From NCBI RefSeq assembly GCF_000473045.1, contig NZ_AXAY01000026.1:1-64000 (forward strand): a stretch of 64,000 bases of DNA, written 5' to 3'. Shown piece after piece: positions 23,965 to 32,439 of the stretch. How positions within the stretch are numbered: the stretch's first letter is position 1; the number at the start of each line of letters is the position of its first letter. The translations under genes were made by a program, and so were the position numbers. The notes beneath the pieces were generated by a model. The model was not told the origin of the DNA. It worked only from the letters and a program-made list of their open reading frames with translations, and made no database searches. The DNA is from Bradyrhizobium sp. WSM3983. GTDB lineage: Bacteria > Pseudomonadota > Alphaproteobacteria > Rhizobiales > Xanthobacteraceae.

Positions 23965-24530
23965 GGCCAGCCTCGCTCAATGCCGGCTGCCTTCAGCAGT
24001 TCGGCCAATTTCTTGCGCGCATAGAACAAGCGCGTCTTTACCGTGTTCTCCGGGATTCCGACGATCTCCGCCACCTCTTCCACGGACTTCTCGTGGTAGT
24101 AGACGAGGTCGACGATTTCCCGATGGTCCGGCGAGAGGCCCGTCAGACACTCCCGCAACGCTTCACTGGTATTCTTCTTCTGAACCGCCGTTTCTGGATT
24201 GTCGGACGAATCCTCGATCGCATTGGCGGCCTCGTCGTCCAATTCAAAATCCTTTCGGCGCCGAAGCGCAGACAGGGCCTTGAATCGGGTGATTGCCAGC
24301 AGCCAGGTGGAAACGGCGGATCGGCCCTCGAACTTGCCGGCTTGACGCCAGACGTCGAGAAATACCTCGCTGATGAGGTCTTCCGCCGTCTGCTCGTCCC
24401 GCACGAGCCTCAGCCCGAACCTGTAAACCCTGACATGGTGCCGCCCGTACAGCACCTGCATAGCGAGCCGGTCGCCTTGGGCGATCCTGGCGATAAGGAC
24501 CTCGTCCGTAGCCGCCTGTGTCACGCTCAA
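23961..24530 (-). CDS. ECF-type RNA polymerase sigma factor
   Basis: A 189-residue group 4 sigma factor. Region 2 is seen in YGRHHVRVYRFGLRLVRDEQ with the TAEDLISEVFLDVWR helix and STWLLAITRFKALSALRR; region 4 in GLSPDHREIVDLVYYHEKS and EVAEIVGIPENTVKTRLFYARKKL. It is the first gene of the sigma / anti-sigma / subtilase operon (4-base overlap with the anti-sigma). The upstream 440 bases presumably hold its promoter, but I found no clear autoregulated ECF promoter motif. Confidence 0.92.
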   Translation of the reverse strand: MSVTQAATDEVLIARIAQGDRLAMQVLYGRHHVRVYRFGLRLVRDEQTAEDLISEVFLDVWRQAGKFEGRSAVSTWLLAITRFKALSALRRRKDFELDDEAANAIEDSSDNPETAVQKKNTSEALRECLTGLSPDHREIVDLVYYHEKSVEEVAEIVGIPENTVKTRLFYARKKLAELLKAAGIERGWP

Positions 24531-24972
24531 AGGCCGTCTCGCAAAGTTGGTCGGGTCGATGCGGGGGACGGTTCGACGAGAAATGCGAAATTCTTCAATC
24601 TACCGCAGTCATACGGGGACCTGTGTGATCTACCCCACATACGCGCAATTTCCTTGTCCCACCCGTGGCGGTCGGCCACCTCGCTCCAGAACGGTAACAT
24701 AATACGGAAACACTCTCTTGCGGACTTGCCGTGGGCCGGCACGGACGGCTCTAGCGTGCCCGATCCATAACACGGCCCTGTGCACCTTATGTCGCACGGC
24801 GCCGGCTTTGGTCCGCGATATTGCCTGCGATGCCTAACTGGCTGCAAAATTCCGCGCCGCTTAAGGCCCCTCATCCGCGCGGCGTCCCGTCCAGGATTCG
24901 GTGCAAAAGGATACCAAACCTAAAGGCTTGCCACGTAGATTTTTTCGGCTGACATCTACCATTGGCGGGACC
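24531..24972. other. Intergenic region between divergent genes
   Basis: About 440 bases between the ECF sigma gene (minus) and the diguanylate cyclase (plus), expected to hold both promoters. A 115-codon open frame on the minus strand (24527-24874) overlaps the sigma start but its residue composition (many Arg, Pro, Cys, no domain) suggests chance. No RNA gene or repeat family was recognised. Confidence 0.5.
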
Positions 24973-26130
24973 ATGAGCACGGCCGCGACGTCCTTTCCGG
25001 AGAGGAATGCCGTAGAGGTCGCGGATCTCGTCCTCGCCCCCGAGGCGGCCGCGCCCGAGGTGCTGGCGCGGCGGGCCCGGCAGCGCCGTCAGATGTATGC
25101 CGGCCAGGTCGCGAGCTACTCGCTCGGCGCCTTCGTGCTGCTGCTCTACGCCTATGACGGCGCTATTCACATGAACGTTCCGTCGCTGTTCTGGGTCGGC
25201 GGTCTCCTGATCATCGGCATCTTCGTCGTGATGTCGGAGGCCGGCGTCGGCGAGAAGCGCAGCGACCACTATCTCACGGTCTTCCAGATCTCGGCGCATA
25301 TGGCGCTGCAATTCGTGTTCCTGGTGTCGGTGCCGACGATCGGGATCGCCTTCGTCAGCGTGCTGTTCCTGATCTTCGCATTCGGCACGCTGCGCATGAC
25401 CTCGGCCCAGGCGATGCTGACCTGGGTGATTGCGACCTGCGCGCTCGCGGCCGTGTTCCTCGGCTCGGACCTGCCGATCGGCATGCCGGTTGCGACGCGG
25501 CTGCAGCGGATCGCCTCGATGCTGTGCTTCGTGCTGGTGATCGGCCAGTGCGCCTTCCTCGGCCTGTTCGGCGCCACGCTGCGCAAGATCCTGTACCGGC
25601 GCAGCATCGAACTGAAGGCCGCCTATCAGCGCATCGAGGAGCTCGCCGAGCTCGACGAGTTGACCGGCTCCTACAACCGCCGCTGCATCATGCGGCTCCT
25701 CGACGCAGAGATGGAAAAGTCGCGACAGGCGGCCGCGCCTTGCGCCATCGCGCTGATCGATCTCGACTGGTTCAAGCGCATCAACGACGCCCACGGCCAT
25801 CCCATCGGTGACGAGGTGTTGCGGACCTTCGCCATCACCATCTTCGCCAATATCCGGCCCGACGACCGTTTCGGCCGCTATGGCGGCGAGGAGTTTCTGC
25901 TGCTGCTGCCCGGCACAGCAAGCGAGCCCGCTTCGCGCACGCTCGACCGGCTGCGCAGCATCGTCGCCGAGCTCGACTGGAGCGCATTTTCGCCCGGTAT
26001 GCGCGTGACGATTTCCGCCGGCGTCGTGACGCTGCGCGACAACGATACTGCCGACACGTTTCTCGCGCGCGCCGACAGCGCGCTCTATTCCGCCAAAGCG
26101 CAAGGGCGCAACCGCATTGCTACGAGCTGA
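24973..26130 (+). CDS. Membrane diguanylate cyclase (GGDEF domain)
   Basis: About 385 residues from the ATG at 24973 (MSTAATSFPERNA). The N-terminal half has about six membrane spans (YSLGAFVLLLYAYDG, LFWVGGLLIIGIFVV, and so on), a typical ligand- or redox-sensing membrane module without a known name. The C-terminal GGDEF domain has ELDELTGSYNRR, IDLDWFKRINDAHGH and the active site GGEEF (about residue 304), with an RPDD inhibitory I-site five residues upstream, so product inhibition by cyclic di-GMP is expected. It should synthesise cyclic di-GMP. The open frame to 24901 lacks support. Confidence 0.92.
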   Translation: MSTAATSFPERNAVEVADLVLAPEAAAPEVLARRARQRRQMYAGQVASYSLGAFVLLLYAYDGAIHMNVPSLFWVGGLLIIGIFVVMSEAGVGEKRSDHYLTVFQISAHMALQFVFLVSVPTIGIAFVSVLFLIFAFGTLRMTSAQAMLTWVIATCALAAVFLGSDLPIGMPVATRLQRIASMLCFVLVIGQCAFLGLFGATLRKILYRRSIELKAAYQRIEELAELDELTGSYNRRCIMRLLDAEMEKSRQAAAPCAIALIDLDWFKRINDAHGHPIGDEVLRTFAITIFANIRPDDRFGRYGGEEFLLLLPGTASEPASRTLDRLRSIVAELDWSAFSPGMRVTISAGVVTLRDNDTADTFLARADSALYSAKAQGRNRIATS

Positions 26131-26193
26131 CCACTTCATTTCCAGCCGGCGCGTGAGAAGACGCCGCCGGACCGAACGCTCCAGGACAGGGCT

Positions 26194-27297
26194 ATGAGAT
26201 CCAAATCCATTAAGTCATCCGAAAATCTTCTTGATGAATTGCAGTCCGCACTCGCGCACGGCACCGTCGCACGCCGGGTCGAGACGCTGCGCCGCGTTAC
26301 CGATCTCTTCGTCAACAACGCGGTGGATTATTCCGACGAGCATATCCGCGTGTTCGACGACGTGTTCCAGTGCCTGGTCGAGCAGATCGAGACCTCGGCG
26401 AAAGCGCTGCTCGCCGACCGGCTCGCGCCGATCGGAGCCGCACCGCCCCAGATCATCCGCACGCTCGCACTCGACGACGTCATCGAGGTCGCGGGCCCCG
26501 TGCTGTCGAGGTCGGAGCGTCTGGACGAGACGACCCTGATCGAGATCGCGCGCAGCAAGAGCCAGGCCCATCTCAAGGCGATCTCGCTGCGGCGGGTGCT
26601 TTCGGAGGCACTGAGCGACGCGCTGGTGACGCGCGGCAACGAGGACGTCGTGCAATCGACCGTCAACAATCCGGGCGCCCGGCTCTCCGAGGGAAGCCTC
26701 ACCGACCTCGTCACCCGCGCCGAGCGCGACGACGATCTCGCCGCCTGCATCGGCATGCGGCCCGACCTGCCGCGCCATCACTATCTGAAGCTGGTTGCGA
26801 AGGCGTCCCTGAGCGTGCGCAGGAAACTGGAGGCCGCCCATCCCGAACTCGCCGACGAGGTGTCGAGCGTGGTTCAGGAAGCGGCCCAGCGTGTCCGCGC
26901 CGCCGCCATGACCCGGCAGACCGAAATGGCACGCGCGCTGGTGAAATCACTGCACGACGACGGCCGTCTCAACGAATTCCAGGTCGCAACCTTCGCCGAG
27001 CAGGGCAAGTTCGACGAAACCAATGCGGGGCTCGCAGCATTGGCCGGCGTCGCGGTCGAGACCGCTGAGAACATGATGATCGAGAGCCGCACCGAGGGTG
27101 TGATGATCCTCGCCAAGGTCGCCGGCATGCAATGGTCGAGCGTGCGCGCGATCATTGCGATGCGCGAGAAGCTCTCCGGCGGCTCGCAGACCGACATGCT
27201 GACGCTGCGGGATACCTACGAGGCCCTGCGCGGCTCCACCGCGCAGCAGGTGCTGCGTTTCCACCGGATGCAGCAGGGCACGACGTCGGCGGCCTAG
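26194..27297 (+). CDS. DUF2336 domain protein
   Basis: A 367-residue soluble all-helical protein. It begins with SSENLLDELQSALAHGTVARRVETLRRVTDLF, the opening of DUF2336, and continues with HEAT-like helical repeats including HPELADEVSSVVQEAAQRV. DUF2336 proteins are widespread in Rhizobiales and unassigned in function; they often accompany signalling genes. The gene follows the diguanylate cyclase on the same strand after 63 bases, so co-transcription and a link to cyclic di-GMP are possible. It ends overlapping the end of NrsF on the opposite strand by four bases. Confidence 0.85.
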   Translation: MRSKSIKSSENLLDELQSALAHGTVARRVETLRRVTDLFVNNAVDYSDEHIRVFDDVFQCLVEQIETSAKALLADRLAPIGAAPPQIIRTLALDDVIEVAGPVLSRSERLDETTLIEIARSKSQAHLKAISLRRVLSEALSDALVTRGNEDVVQSTVNNPGARLSEGSLTDLVTRAERDDDLAACIGMRPDLPRHHYLKLVAKASLSVRRKLEAAHPELADEVSSVVQEAAQRVRAAAMTRQTEMARALVKSLHDDGRLNEFQVATFAEQGKFDETNAGLAALAGVAVETAENMMIESRTEGVMILAKVAGMQWSSVRAIIAMREKLSGGSQTDMLTLRDTYEALRGSTAQQVLRFHRMQQGTTSAA

Positions 27298-27932
27298 TAA
27301 CGCAGGACTCTGGAGCCCACGGCCGCGCCGATCGCAGTCACGATCGCCGTCGCGATCGTGTACCAGGTCGCGACGAACAGCGGCGAATCGTCGGTGCAGT
27401 GCGAAGCGTAGAGCGTGGCGGCCAATCCAGCTGACAACAGGCCGGCGAGCGCACCGGCAAGCGCTGGCCGCGACGGCGCGCCGTGGCGCAGGCCGAACAA
27501 TGCGCCCGCGAGCAGCGGCATCGACATCGCGGGGATCGCCGACATGCACCACCGCGAGTTCTTGCCAACGAGCCGCATCGTCATCGGCATGGCCGGTGCC
27601 ATCATCGCCTCGCTGCCGATCGCGACCGCAAGCAGTCCGACGGGGAGCAGCAGCAGCCAGCCCCAGCCGCGCATCAAGGCTTCGGGCCGCGACAGATGCA
27701 GGCTGATAATGATCGCGGGGATCGCGAGCGACAGCGTCACCGCGAACTTCATGTCGAAGAACGGGTTGTGCATGGCCGACATCACGTCCGGCCGCACGCC
27801 GAGGAAGGTCGCAAAAATCAGGATCGACAGCGGCGCCGCGACGAGGAGGCCCATCGTCAGCAAGGCGCCGACGCGCGGGGCGCGATGGGTGTTGTCGGCC
27901 GCAAGCATGCGAATGAGTTGATCGGTGTCCAT
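27294..27932 (-). CDS. nrsF: NrsF-type membrane anti-sigma factor (DUF1109)
   Basis: A 212-residue protein with six membrane segments, starting MDTDQLIRMLAADNTHRAP, the characteristic opening of NrsF/DUF1109 proteins. Two conserved cysteine-containing spots are visible: KNSRWCMSAIPAMSMPLL and YASHCTDDSPLFVATWY. In Caulobacter NrsF holds SigF inactive at the membrane, and the two cysteines are needed for release under metal or oxidative stress. The gene lies two bases from the SigF-like gene on the same strand, giving the expected sigF-nrsF pair. Confidence 0.9.
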   Translation of the reverse strand: MDTDQLIRMLAADNTHRAPRVGALLTMGLLVAAPLSILIFATFLGVRPDVMSAMHNPFFDMKFAVTLSLAIPAIIISLHLSRPEALMRGWGWLLLLPVGLLAVAIGSEAMMAPAMPMTMRLVGKNSRWCMSAIPAMSMPLLAGALFGLRHGAPSRPALAGALAGLLSAGLAATLYASHCTDDSPLFVATWYTIATAIVTAIGAAVGSRVLRY

Positions 27933-27934
27933 GA

Positions 27935-28516
27935 CTAGTGGTCCCGTAGTTTGGCCGTGAGGGCCGAAAGCCCCCGATGCAGCGCGACCCGCACGGCACC
28001 TTCGCTCATCGAGAATTTCGTCGCCGTATCCTTGATCGAGGCGCTGTCGACCGCGATCGACTGCAACACGTCGCGCTGGCGCTGCGGCAGGGTGTTGAGC
28101 TGCGCGGTGACCTCGCCCGCCGAGGCCGTCTCCTGCGGCATCTCGCCAGGCAGCGTCTCGGCGAAATCGTCGATGTTGACGAAGACCCGCCGGCCGCGGC
28201 GCCTGAGCGCATCGATCAGCTTGTTGCGCGCGATCGCGAACAGCCAGGGGGCGAAGGGCGCTTCGCTGTCCCAGGTGTGCCCCTTCAAATGCACCGCCAA
28301 CAAAATCTCCTGCACGATATCCTCGGCCTGATCGGGAGGCTGCCCGGCACGCGCCAAGCCGCGCCTCGCGGCGGCGCGCAGCACCGGTGTGACCCCTCTC
28401 AACAGGCGATGATACGCCGCATCATCGCCTGCCATGGCCGACCGCATCAGGCCGGTCCACTCGTCCTCACGTCCGCGCACGCGCGCTCCTACACGGCAAT
28501 TCGGCCGCTCTTTCAA
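27935..28516 (-). CDS. sigF: ECF sigma factor, SigF type
   Basis: A 193-residue ECF sigma factor. Region 2 is visible in AAYHRLLRGVTPVLRAAARRG and PPDQAEDIVQEILLAVHLKG, with FAPWLFAIARNKLIDALRRR; region 4 in LNTLPQRQRDVLQSIAVDS and SEGAVRVALHRGLSALTAKL. The W-D-S-E-A-P-F-A-P-W motif and the adjacent NrsF partner are the reasons for the SigF call. The start could be up to 23 codons later (MRSAMAGDDAAYH). It should respond to oxidative or metal stress as in Caulobacter. Its own promoter is in the gap to the divergent gene at 28769 but was not identified. Confidence 0.88.
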   Translation of the reverse strand: MKERPNCRVGARVRGREDEWTGLMRSAMAGDDAAYHRLLRGVTPVLRAAARRGLARAGQPPDQAEDIVQEILLAVHLKGHTWDSEAPFAPWLFAIARNKLIDALRRRGRRVFVNIDDFAETLPGEMPQETASAGEVTAQLNTLPQRQRDVLQSIAVDSASIKDTATKFSMSEGAVRVALHRGLSALTAKLRDH

Positions 28517-28768
28517 TTTGTTACGCCGGCACCCGCAAGATCACCAAGTCGTGATGATACCGTTGCCTGAGAATCCGATCCCGCCGTCAAAGCCCAGAGG
28601 CTCATAACACCGATCGGTCCACCTCGCACCCGGCAGCCGGTTCCCCGCGGCCGGTTTGCCCCGTTTTTGCCCGGTCTAGCCCGAAGATTCCCATTTTTTG
28701 CCCCGCTGTCGTCATGCGTCGGGGTCTCTGTTCGCCCCCGGGACGGGCAAATTGGGGAGATCGTCAAC

Positions 28769-29440
28769 ATGATGAAAGCCAGCGGGCGCGCGGCATTGGT
28801 CGTTCTGGCCGGACTATTGCTGCTGTTTGGAGCCTCAGTGCAGGCCGCACCGAGCTCTGCGAGCACGAAGCCGGACGGCGCAAGCAAACAGGCCGAAGCG
28901 GTCAAGCCGGGCAAGCAGCGACATCATTCGTCGCGCCGCCACACCGACAGCAAGACGGCGCAGAAATCCGACGACAAGCCTGACAAGACTGATGCCACGC
29001 CGCAGGCCGACGCGGCCAAGATCGACAATAAGCCCAGCACGGCCGTCCCAGCCTCGAGCCAGATGCCAGCGGAGGTCGCTAATGCCAACGCTCAGCTCGC
29101 AGCCGCCGACACGCCGCCTGCGGCCGCAGCTTCGGCGATGACGGGCCGCGCCAACGACAATGTGCAGGCCGCGGCCGATAATCCCGCCGCGCCTGGCGCC
29201 GAGAACCAGGTGGTCGCGCCCGATCAGCTCAACGACCTCGATCGCGCCCTGCAAGAGGACAATCCGCCCGGGCAGAAAGCGGTGGTCGCGGCAACCGACG
29301 CGCAGCCGCGCCCGGCGCCGATGATGGCAAGCAGCCAGCCGAACTCGGCCTGGGACCAGAGCTCCCTGATCGGCAAGATCTTCATTGGCGTCGGCACGCT
29401 GCTGACGCTGGCCTCCGCCGCGCGCATGTTCATGGCGTGA
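28769..29440 (+). CDS. Exported or membrane-anchored disordered protein of unknown function
   Basis: About 223 residues from the ATG at 28769, preceded by a GGGGAGA ribosome site. A signal sequence (ASGRAALVVLAGLLLLFGAS) with cleavage near VQAAP is followed by 150 residues of Lys/Asp/Ala/Pro/Thr-rich, apparently disordered sequence, and a C-terminal hydrophobic segment (LIGKIFIGVGTLLTLASAARMFMA) that should anchor it in the inner membrane. I recognise no domain. It is divergent from sigF and could be a SigF target, but no shared promoter motif was found. Confidence 0.75.
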   Translation: MMKASGRAALVVLAGLLLLFGASVQAAPSSASTKPDGASKQAEAVKPGKQRHHSSRRHTDSKTAQKSDDKPDKTDATPQADAAKIDNKPSTAVPASSQMPAEVANANAQLAAADTPPAAAASAMTGRANDNVQAAADNPAAPGAENQVVAPDQLNDLDRALQEDNPPGQKAVVAATDAQPRPAPMMASSQPNSAWDQSSLIGKIFIGVGTLLTLASAARMFMA

Positions 29441-29549
29441 CAGGCCTGTGCGGGGCGCGCTGCCAGCGCGTCCCGGCGGCCTTTGGCCCCCTTGAAGCCC
29501 ACCCCGCCAGCGGGCACATTGCCCGCCCAATCAAAAGCGTGGGTGGAGC

Positions 29550-30329
29550 ATGAGCACATTCGAACACATCATCGTCGAAAGCAAAGGCGCGGTCGGCATC
29601 ATCAAGCTGAACCGGCCGAAGATGCTCAATGCGCTCTCCTTCGGCGTCTTTCGCGAGATTGCCGCGGCCGTCGACGATCTCGAAGCCGATGATGCCATCG
29701 GCTGCATCGTCGTGACCGGCAGCGAGAAGGCCTTTGCCGCCGGCGCCGACATCAAGGAGATGCAGCCGAAGGGCTTCATCGACATGTTCTCCGAGGATTT
29801 CGCCGCGATCGGCGGTGATCGCGTCGCGCGCTGCCGCAAGCCGACCATTGCCGCTGTCGCCGGCTACGCGCTCGGCGGCGGCTGCGAGCTCGCCATGATG
29901 TGCGATTTCATCATCGCCGCCGACACAGCAAAATTCGGCCAGCCCGAAATCACGCTCGGCACCATCCCCGGCATCGGCGGCACCCAGCGCCTGACGCGTG
30001 CGATCGGCAAGTCCAAGGCGATGGATCTCTGCCTCACCGGCCGCATGATGGACGCGGCGGAAGCCGAGCGCTCGGGCCTGGTCAGCCGCATCGTGCCCGC
30101 CGACAAGCTGATGGACGAGACCATGGCGGCCGCGGAGAAGATCGCCGCGATGTCACGCCCCGCCGTCGCCATGGCCAAGGAAGCGGTCAACCGCGCCTTC
30201 GAGACCACGCTCGCCGAGGGCATGAGCGTCGAGCGCAATTTATTCCACTCGACCTTCGCGCTCGAAGACCGCTCCGAAGGCATGGCGGCGTTCATCGAGA
30301 AGCGCAAGCCGGTGAACAAGAACCGGTAG
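29550..30329 (+). CDS. Enoyl-CoA hydratase
   Basis: A 259-residue crotonase-fold enzyme hydrating 2-trans-enoyl-CoA in fatty acid or amino acid breakdown. The oxyanion-hole motif AFAAGADIKEM (about residues 62-72) and GYALGGGCELAMMCDFI with the first catalytic Glu, then KFGQPEITLGTIPGIGGTQRL with the second Glu, match well-studied short-chain hydratases. The C-terminal LFHSTFALEDRSEGMAAF is standard. The ATG at 29550 follows GGGTGGAGC. It is convergent with the acetyl-CoA hydrolase gene. Confidence 0.95.
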   Translation: MSTFEHIIVESKGAVGIIKLNRPKMLNALSFGVFREIAAAVDDLEADDAIGCIVVTGSEKAFAAGADIKEMQPKGFIDMFSEDFAAIGGDRVARCRKPTIAAVAGYALGGGCELAMMCDFIIAADTAKFGQPEITLGTIPGIGGTQRLTRAIGKSKAMDLCLTGRMMDAAEAERSGLVSRIVPADKLMDETMAAAEKIAAMSRPAVAMAKEAVNRAFETTLAEGMSVERNLFHSTFALEDRSEGMAAFIEKRKPVNKNR

Positions 30330-30361
30330 AGTTCGCCCTATCCGTCGTCCCGGCGAAGGAG

Positions 30362-32224
30362 CTAGACGCCACTGCAGCGCGCCAAAGCCGCGCTGACGAG
30401 CGCGCGATAGAAGCGCTCGGCCCACGTTTTTGGGCGATCGAGGCCGAGGCGTGCGAGACACGCCTCGTCATCCCGGTCCGGCTTTCGCATCAATCCCTGC
30501 CACAGCAGGCCCGCCAGCGCGCGCGGCGAATGCTGCGCGCCTTGCAGGATTTCCAACGCGGGAATCAGGCGCTGCTCCACTTCGGTGAAATCGCAGCCGA
30601 ACGGGAACGACGGCAATAGCCCGGCCTCGCGTGCGGGCTTGAGCGCCGCCGCGATCCGCTCGGGATGGTTTTCCCGGTGAGCCGCGGGAATTTCATAGCT
30701 CCGCGGCAGTTTGCCGGCGGCCTTCGCAACCCGCGCCAGTTCGTCCTGGAAGCGGGAGTCAGCGATCTCGAGCATCGCCGCGATCACATCGGCGTCCGAC
30801 TTTCCCTTGAGGTCGGCAACGCCGTATTCGGTGATGAAGACGTCGCGCAGATGGCGCGGAATGGTCTCGTGTCCGTAGCGCCAGAGAATGTTGGATTTCA
30901 CTGCACCACCAGCCTGCCGCGTGGCTTCGAGCGTCAGGACAGATCGCGCGCCGCGAAGCGCGAAGGCCTGCGCCACGAAATTGTACTGGCCGCCGACGCC
31001 GCTCACGACCTGGCCATCGTCGAGGCCGTCGGACACGGCAGCACCCAGCAGCGTCGCCATCATCGTGTTGTTGATGAAGCGTGCATCGACGCGGTCGCGG
31101 CGCTTCCGGTCCTCCTCGCCATAGAGCTCGTTGGTGAACGACACCGGCATCATGCGAATGCGCGCAATCTGGTCCGGCGGCATCTCGCGCAATGCTCGAT
31201 AGAAGGATTTTGGGCCGAGAAAGAAGGCGCCGTGCAGCACTATGCCGTCGATGGCGCGCTTGAGAATGCCGGCGTCGATCAGGCCGATGAAGGCTTCGGT
31301 CACCATCTCGCTGACACCGTAGAGGCCGGCCTCGAAGGCGCCGGCTTCCTGCGCAACGGCCGGGCGCGCGAGAGACAGCCGCGTGACGACATCGTGAAAC
31401 GCTGCGCTGTCGCGATGGCGCAGGGTCAAGCCCTGCGCAAGTGCATCGCCGATCTGCCCGATGCCGATCTGAAGCGTGCCGCCATCGCGCACCAGGGACA
31501 CCGCGTTCAGGCCGATGGCATATTTGGTATCGGAGATCGGCTCCGACGGCGGTGCGAACAAGGGAAAGTCGGTTGCCGCACTGTCCAGCACGGCGCTGAA
31601 CTCTTCGGCCGCAAGATCGCCCTCGCCCGGCATGAACGGCAGCTCGGAATTCACCTGCGCGATCAGCTTGAACGACGCACCTCCGGCGCGGCGCTCACGC
31701 AGCACGTCCAGCGTCGTGTCCGTGTTGCAGGACAGGCTGTAGCGCGGCACGCCGTCGACGATGCGCTTGGCAACCAGTTGCGTCACCACGTTCATCCCGC
31801 GCGCCAGCAGATAGCCTGCGGCGTGGGTGTAGTTGGCCGAGATGTAATTCTGCTGCGCCGCCGGCACGTGCAGCCAGCGCCCGGCAAGAAAGAAGAATTC
31901 GACCACGTTGATGTTGGGCGGTAGCCGATTTTCGCGCAGCGCATCGGCATAGACCAGATCAGGGTACGCTCCGAACAGGCGATCGATCACCGGCGTGATG
32001 AACCGGCGTTCGATCAGGGCCTTCGGCTTCGGCTTTTCCAGTGTCAGCGCCGACAGCAGTGTCAGCTTGATGTCAGGATCGGCGCAGGCCCGCGCGTAGA
32101 GAGCGTTGACGACGTGATTGGCTTTACCGAGACCGAGCGGCAAACCGACCACCAAATCGGTTCCGACGTCGCGAATGAGCTCCTCCGCGAGCGCATCGGG
32201 ATCGGAGAAGAATGTCGGCGTCAT
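30362..32224 (-). CDS. Acetyl-CoA hydrolase/transferase family protein
   Basis: A 620-residue enzyme of the class I CoA-transferase superfamily (acetyl-CoA hydrolase / 4-hydroxybutyrate CoA-transferase type). Visible landmarks are the N-terminal VVGLPLGLGKANHVVNAL, LQIGIGQIGDALAQGL (glycine-rich CoA-binding strand), and the C-terminal domain motif SGVGGQYNFVAQAFALRGARS, followed by ITEYGVADLKGKSDAD. It is longer than the usual 430-500 residues because of an N-terminal extension and a C-terminal arm (residues ~560-620). It moves CoA between small acyl donors and acceptors; specificity cannot be read here. Confidence 0.85.
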   Translation of the reverse strand: MTPTFFSDPDALAEELIRDVGTDLVVGLPLGLGKANHVVNALYARACADPDIKLTLLSALTLEKPKPKALIERRFITPVIDRLFGAYPDLVYADALRENRLPPNINVVEFFFLAGRWLHVPAAQQNYISANYTHAAGYLLARGMNVVTQLVAKRIVDGVPRYSLSCNTDTTLDVLRERRAGGASFKLIAQVNSELPFMPGEGDLAAEEFSAVLDSAATDFPLFAPPSEPISDTKYAIGLNAVSLVRDGGTLQIGIGQIGDALAQGLTLRHRDSAAFHDVVTRLSLARPAVAQEAGAFEAGLYGVSEMVTEAFIGLIDAGILKRAIDGIVLHGAFFLGPKSFYRALREMPPDQIARIRMMPVSFTNELYGEEDRKRRDRVDARFINNTMMATLLGAAVSDGLDDGQVVSGVGGQYNFVAQAFALRGARSVLTLEATRQAGGAVKSNILWRYGHETIPRHLRDVFITEYGVADLKGKSDADVIAAMLEIADSRFQDELARVAKAAGKLPRSYEIPAAHRENHPERIAAALKPAREAGLLPSFPFGCDFTEVEQRLIPALEILQGAQHSPRALAGLLWQGLMRKPDRDDEACLARLGLDRPKTWAERFYRALVSAALARCSGV

Positions 32225-32439
32225 CCGTGGGGTCCGGACCGCATTACAAGCACCTGACAGAATTGGACTGCGGGACCCTATAGCGCATTTGGGGTGCGGT
32301 TGGTGTGTGACGCACCTGCAACAAGCATGGAATACATGGGGGTTTTCCCCGCGGCAGTTTGCCTGCGGGACCCGCGCTGGTTAAACAGTTAAGAGGCCAC
32401 CGTCGGCGGGGGCGGACAGCCGGGGTTTTGCGGGATTAC

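Noticed and set aside
24527..24874. 115-codon ORF upstream of and overlapping the ECF sigma gene
   Set aside because: Attractive because its stop overlaps the sigma start, but the residues look random (many Arg/Pro/Cys) and no domain or ribosome site was seen.
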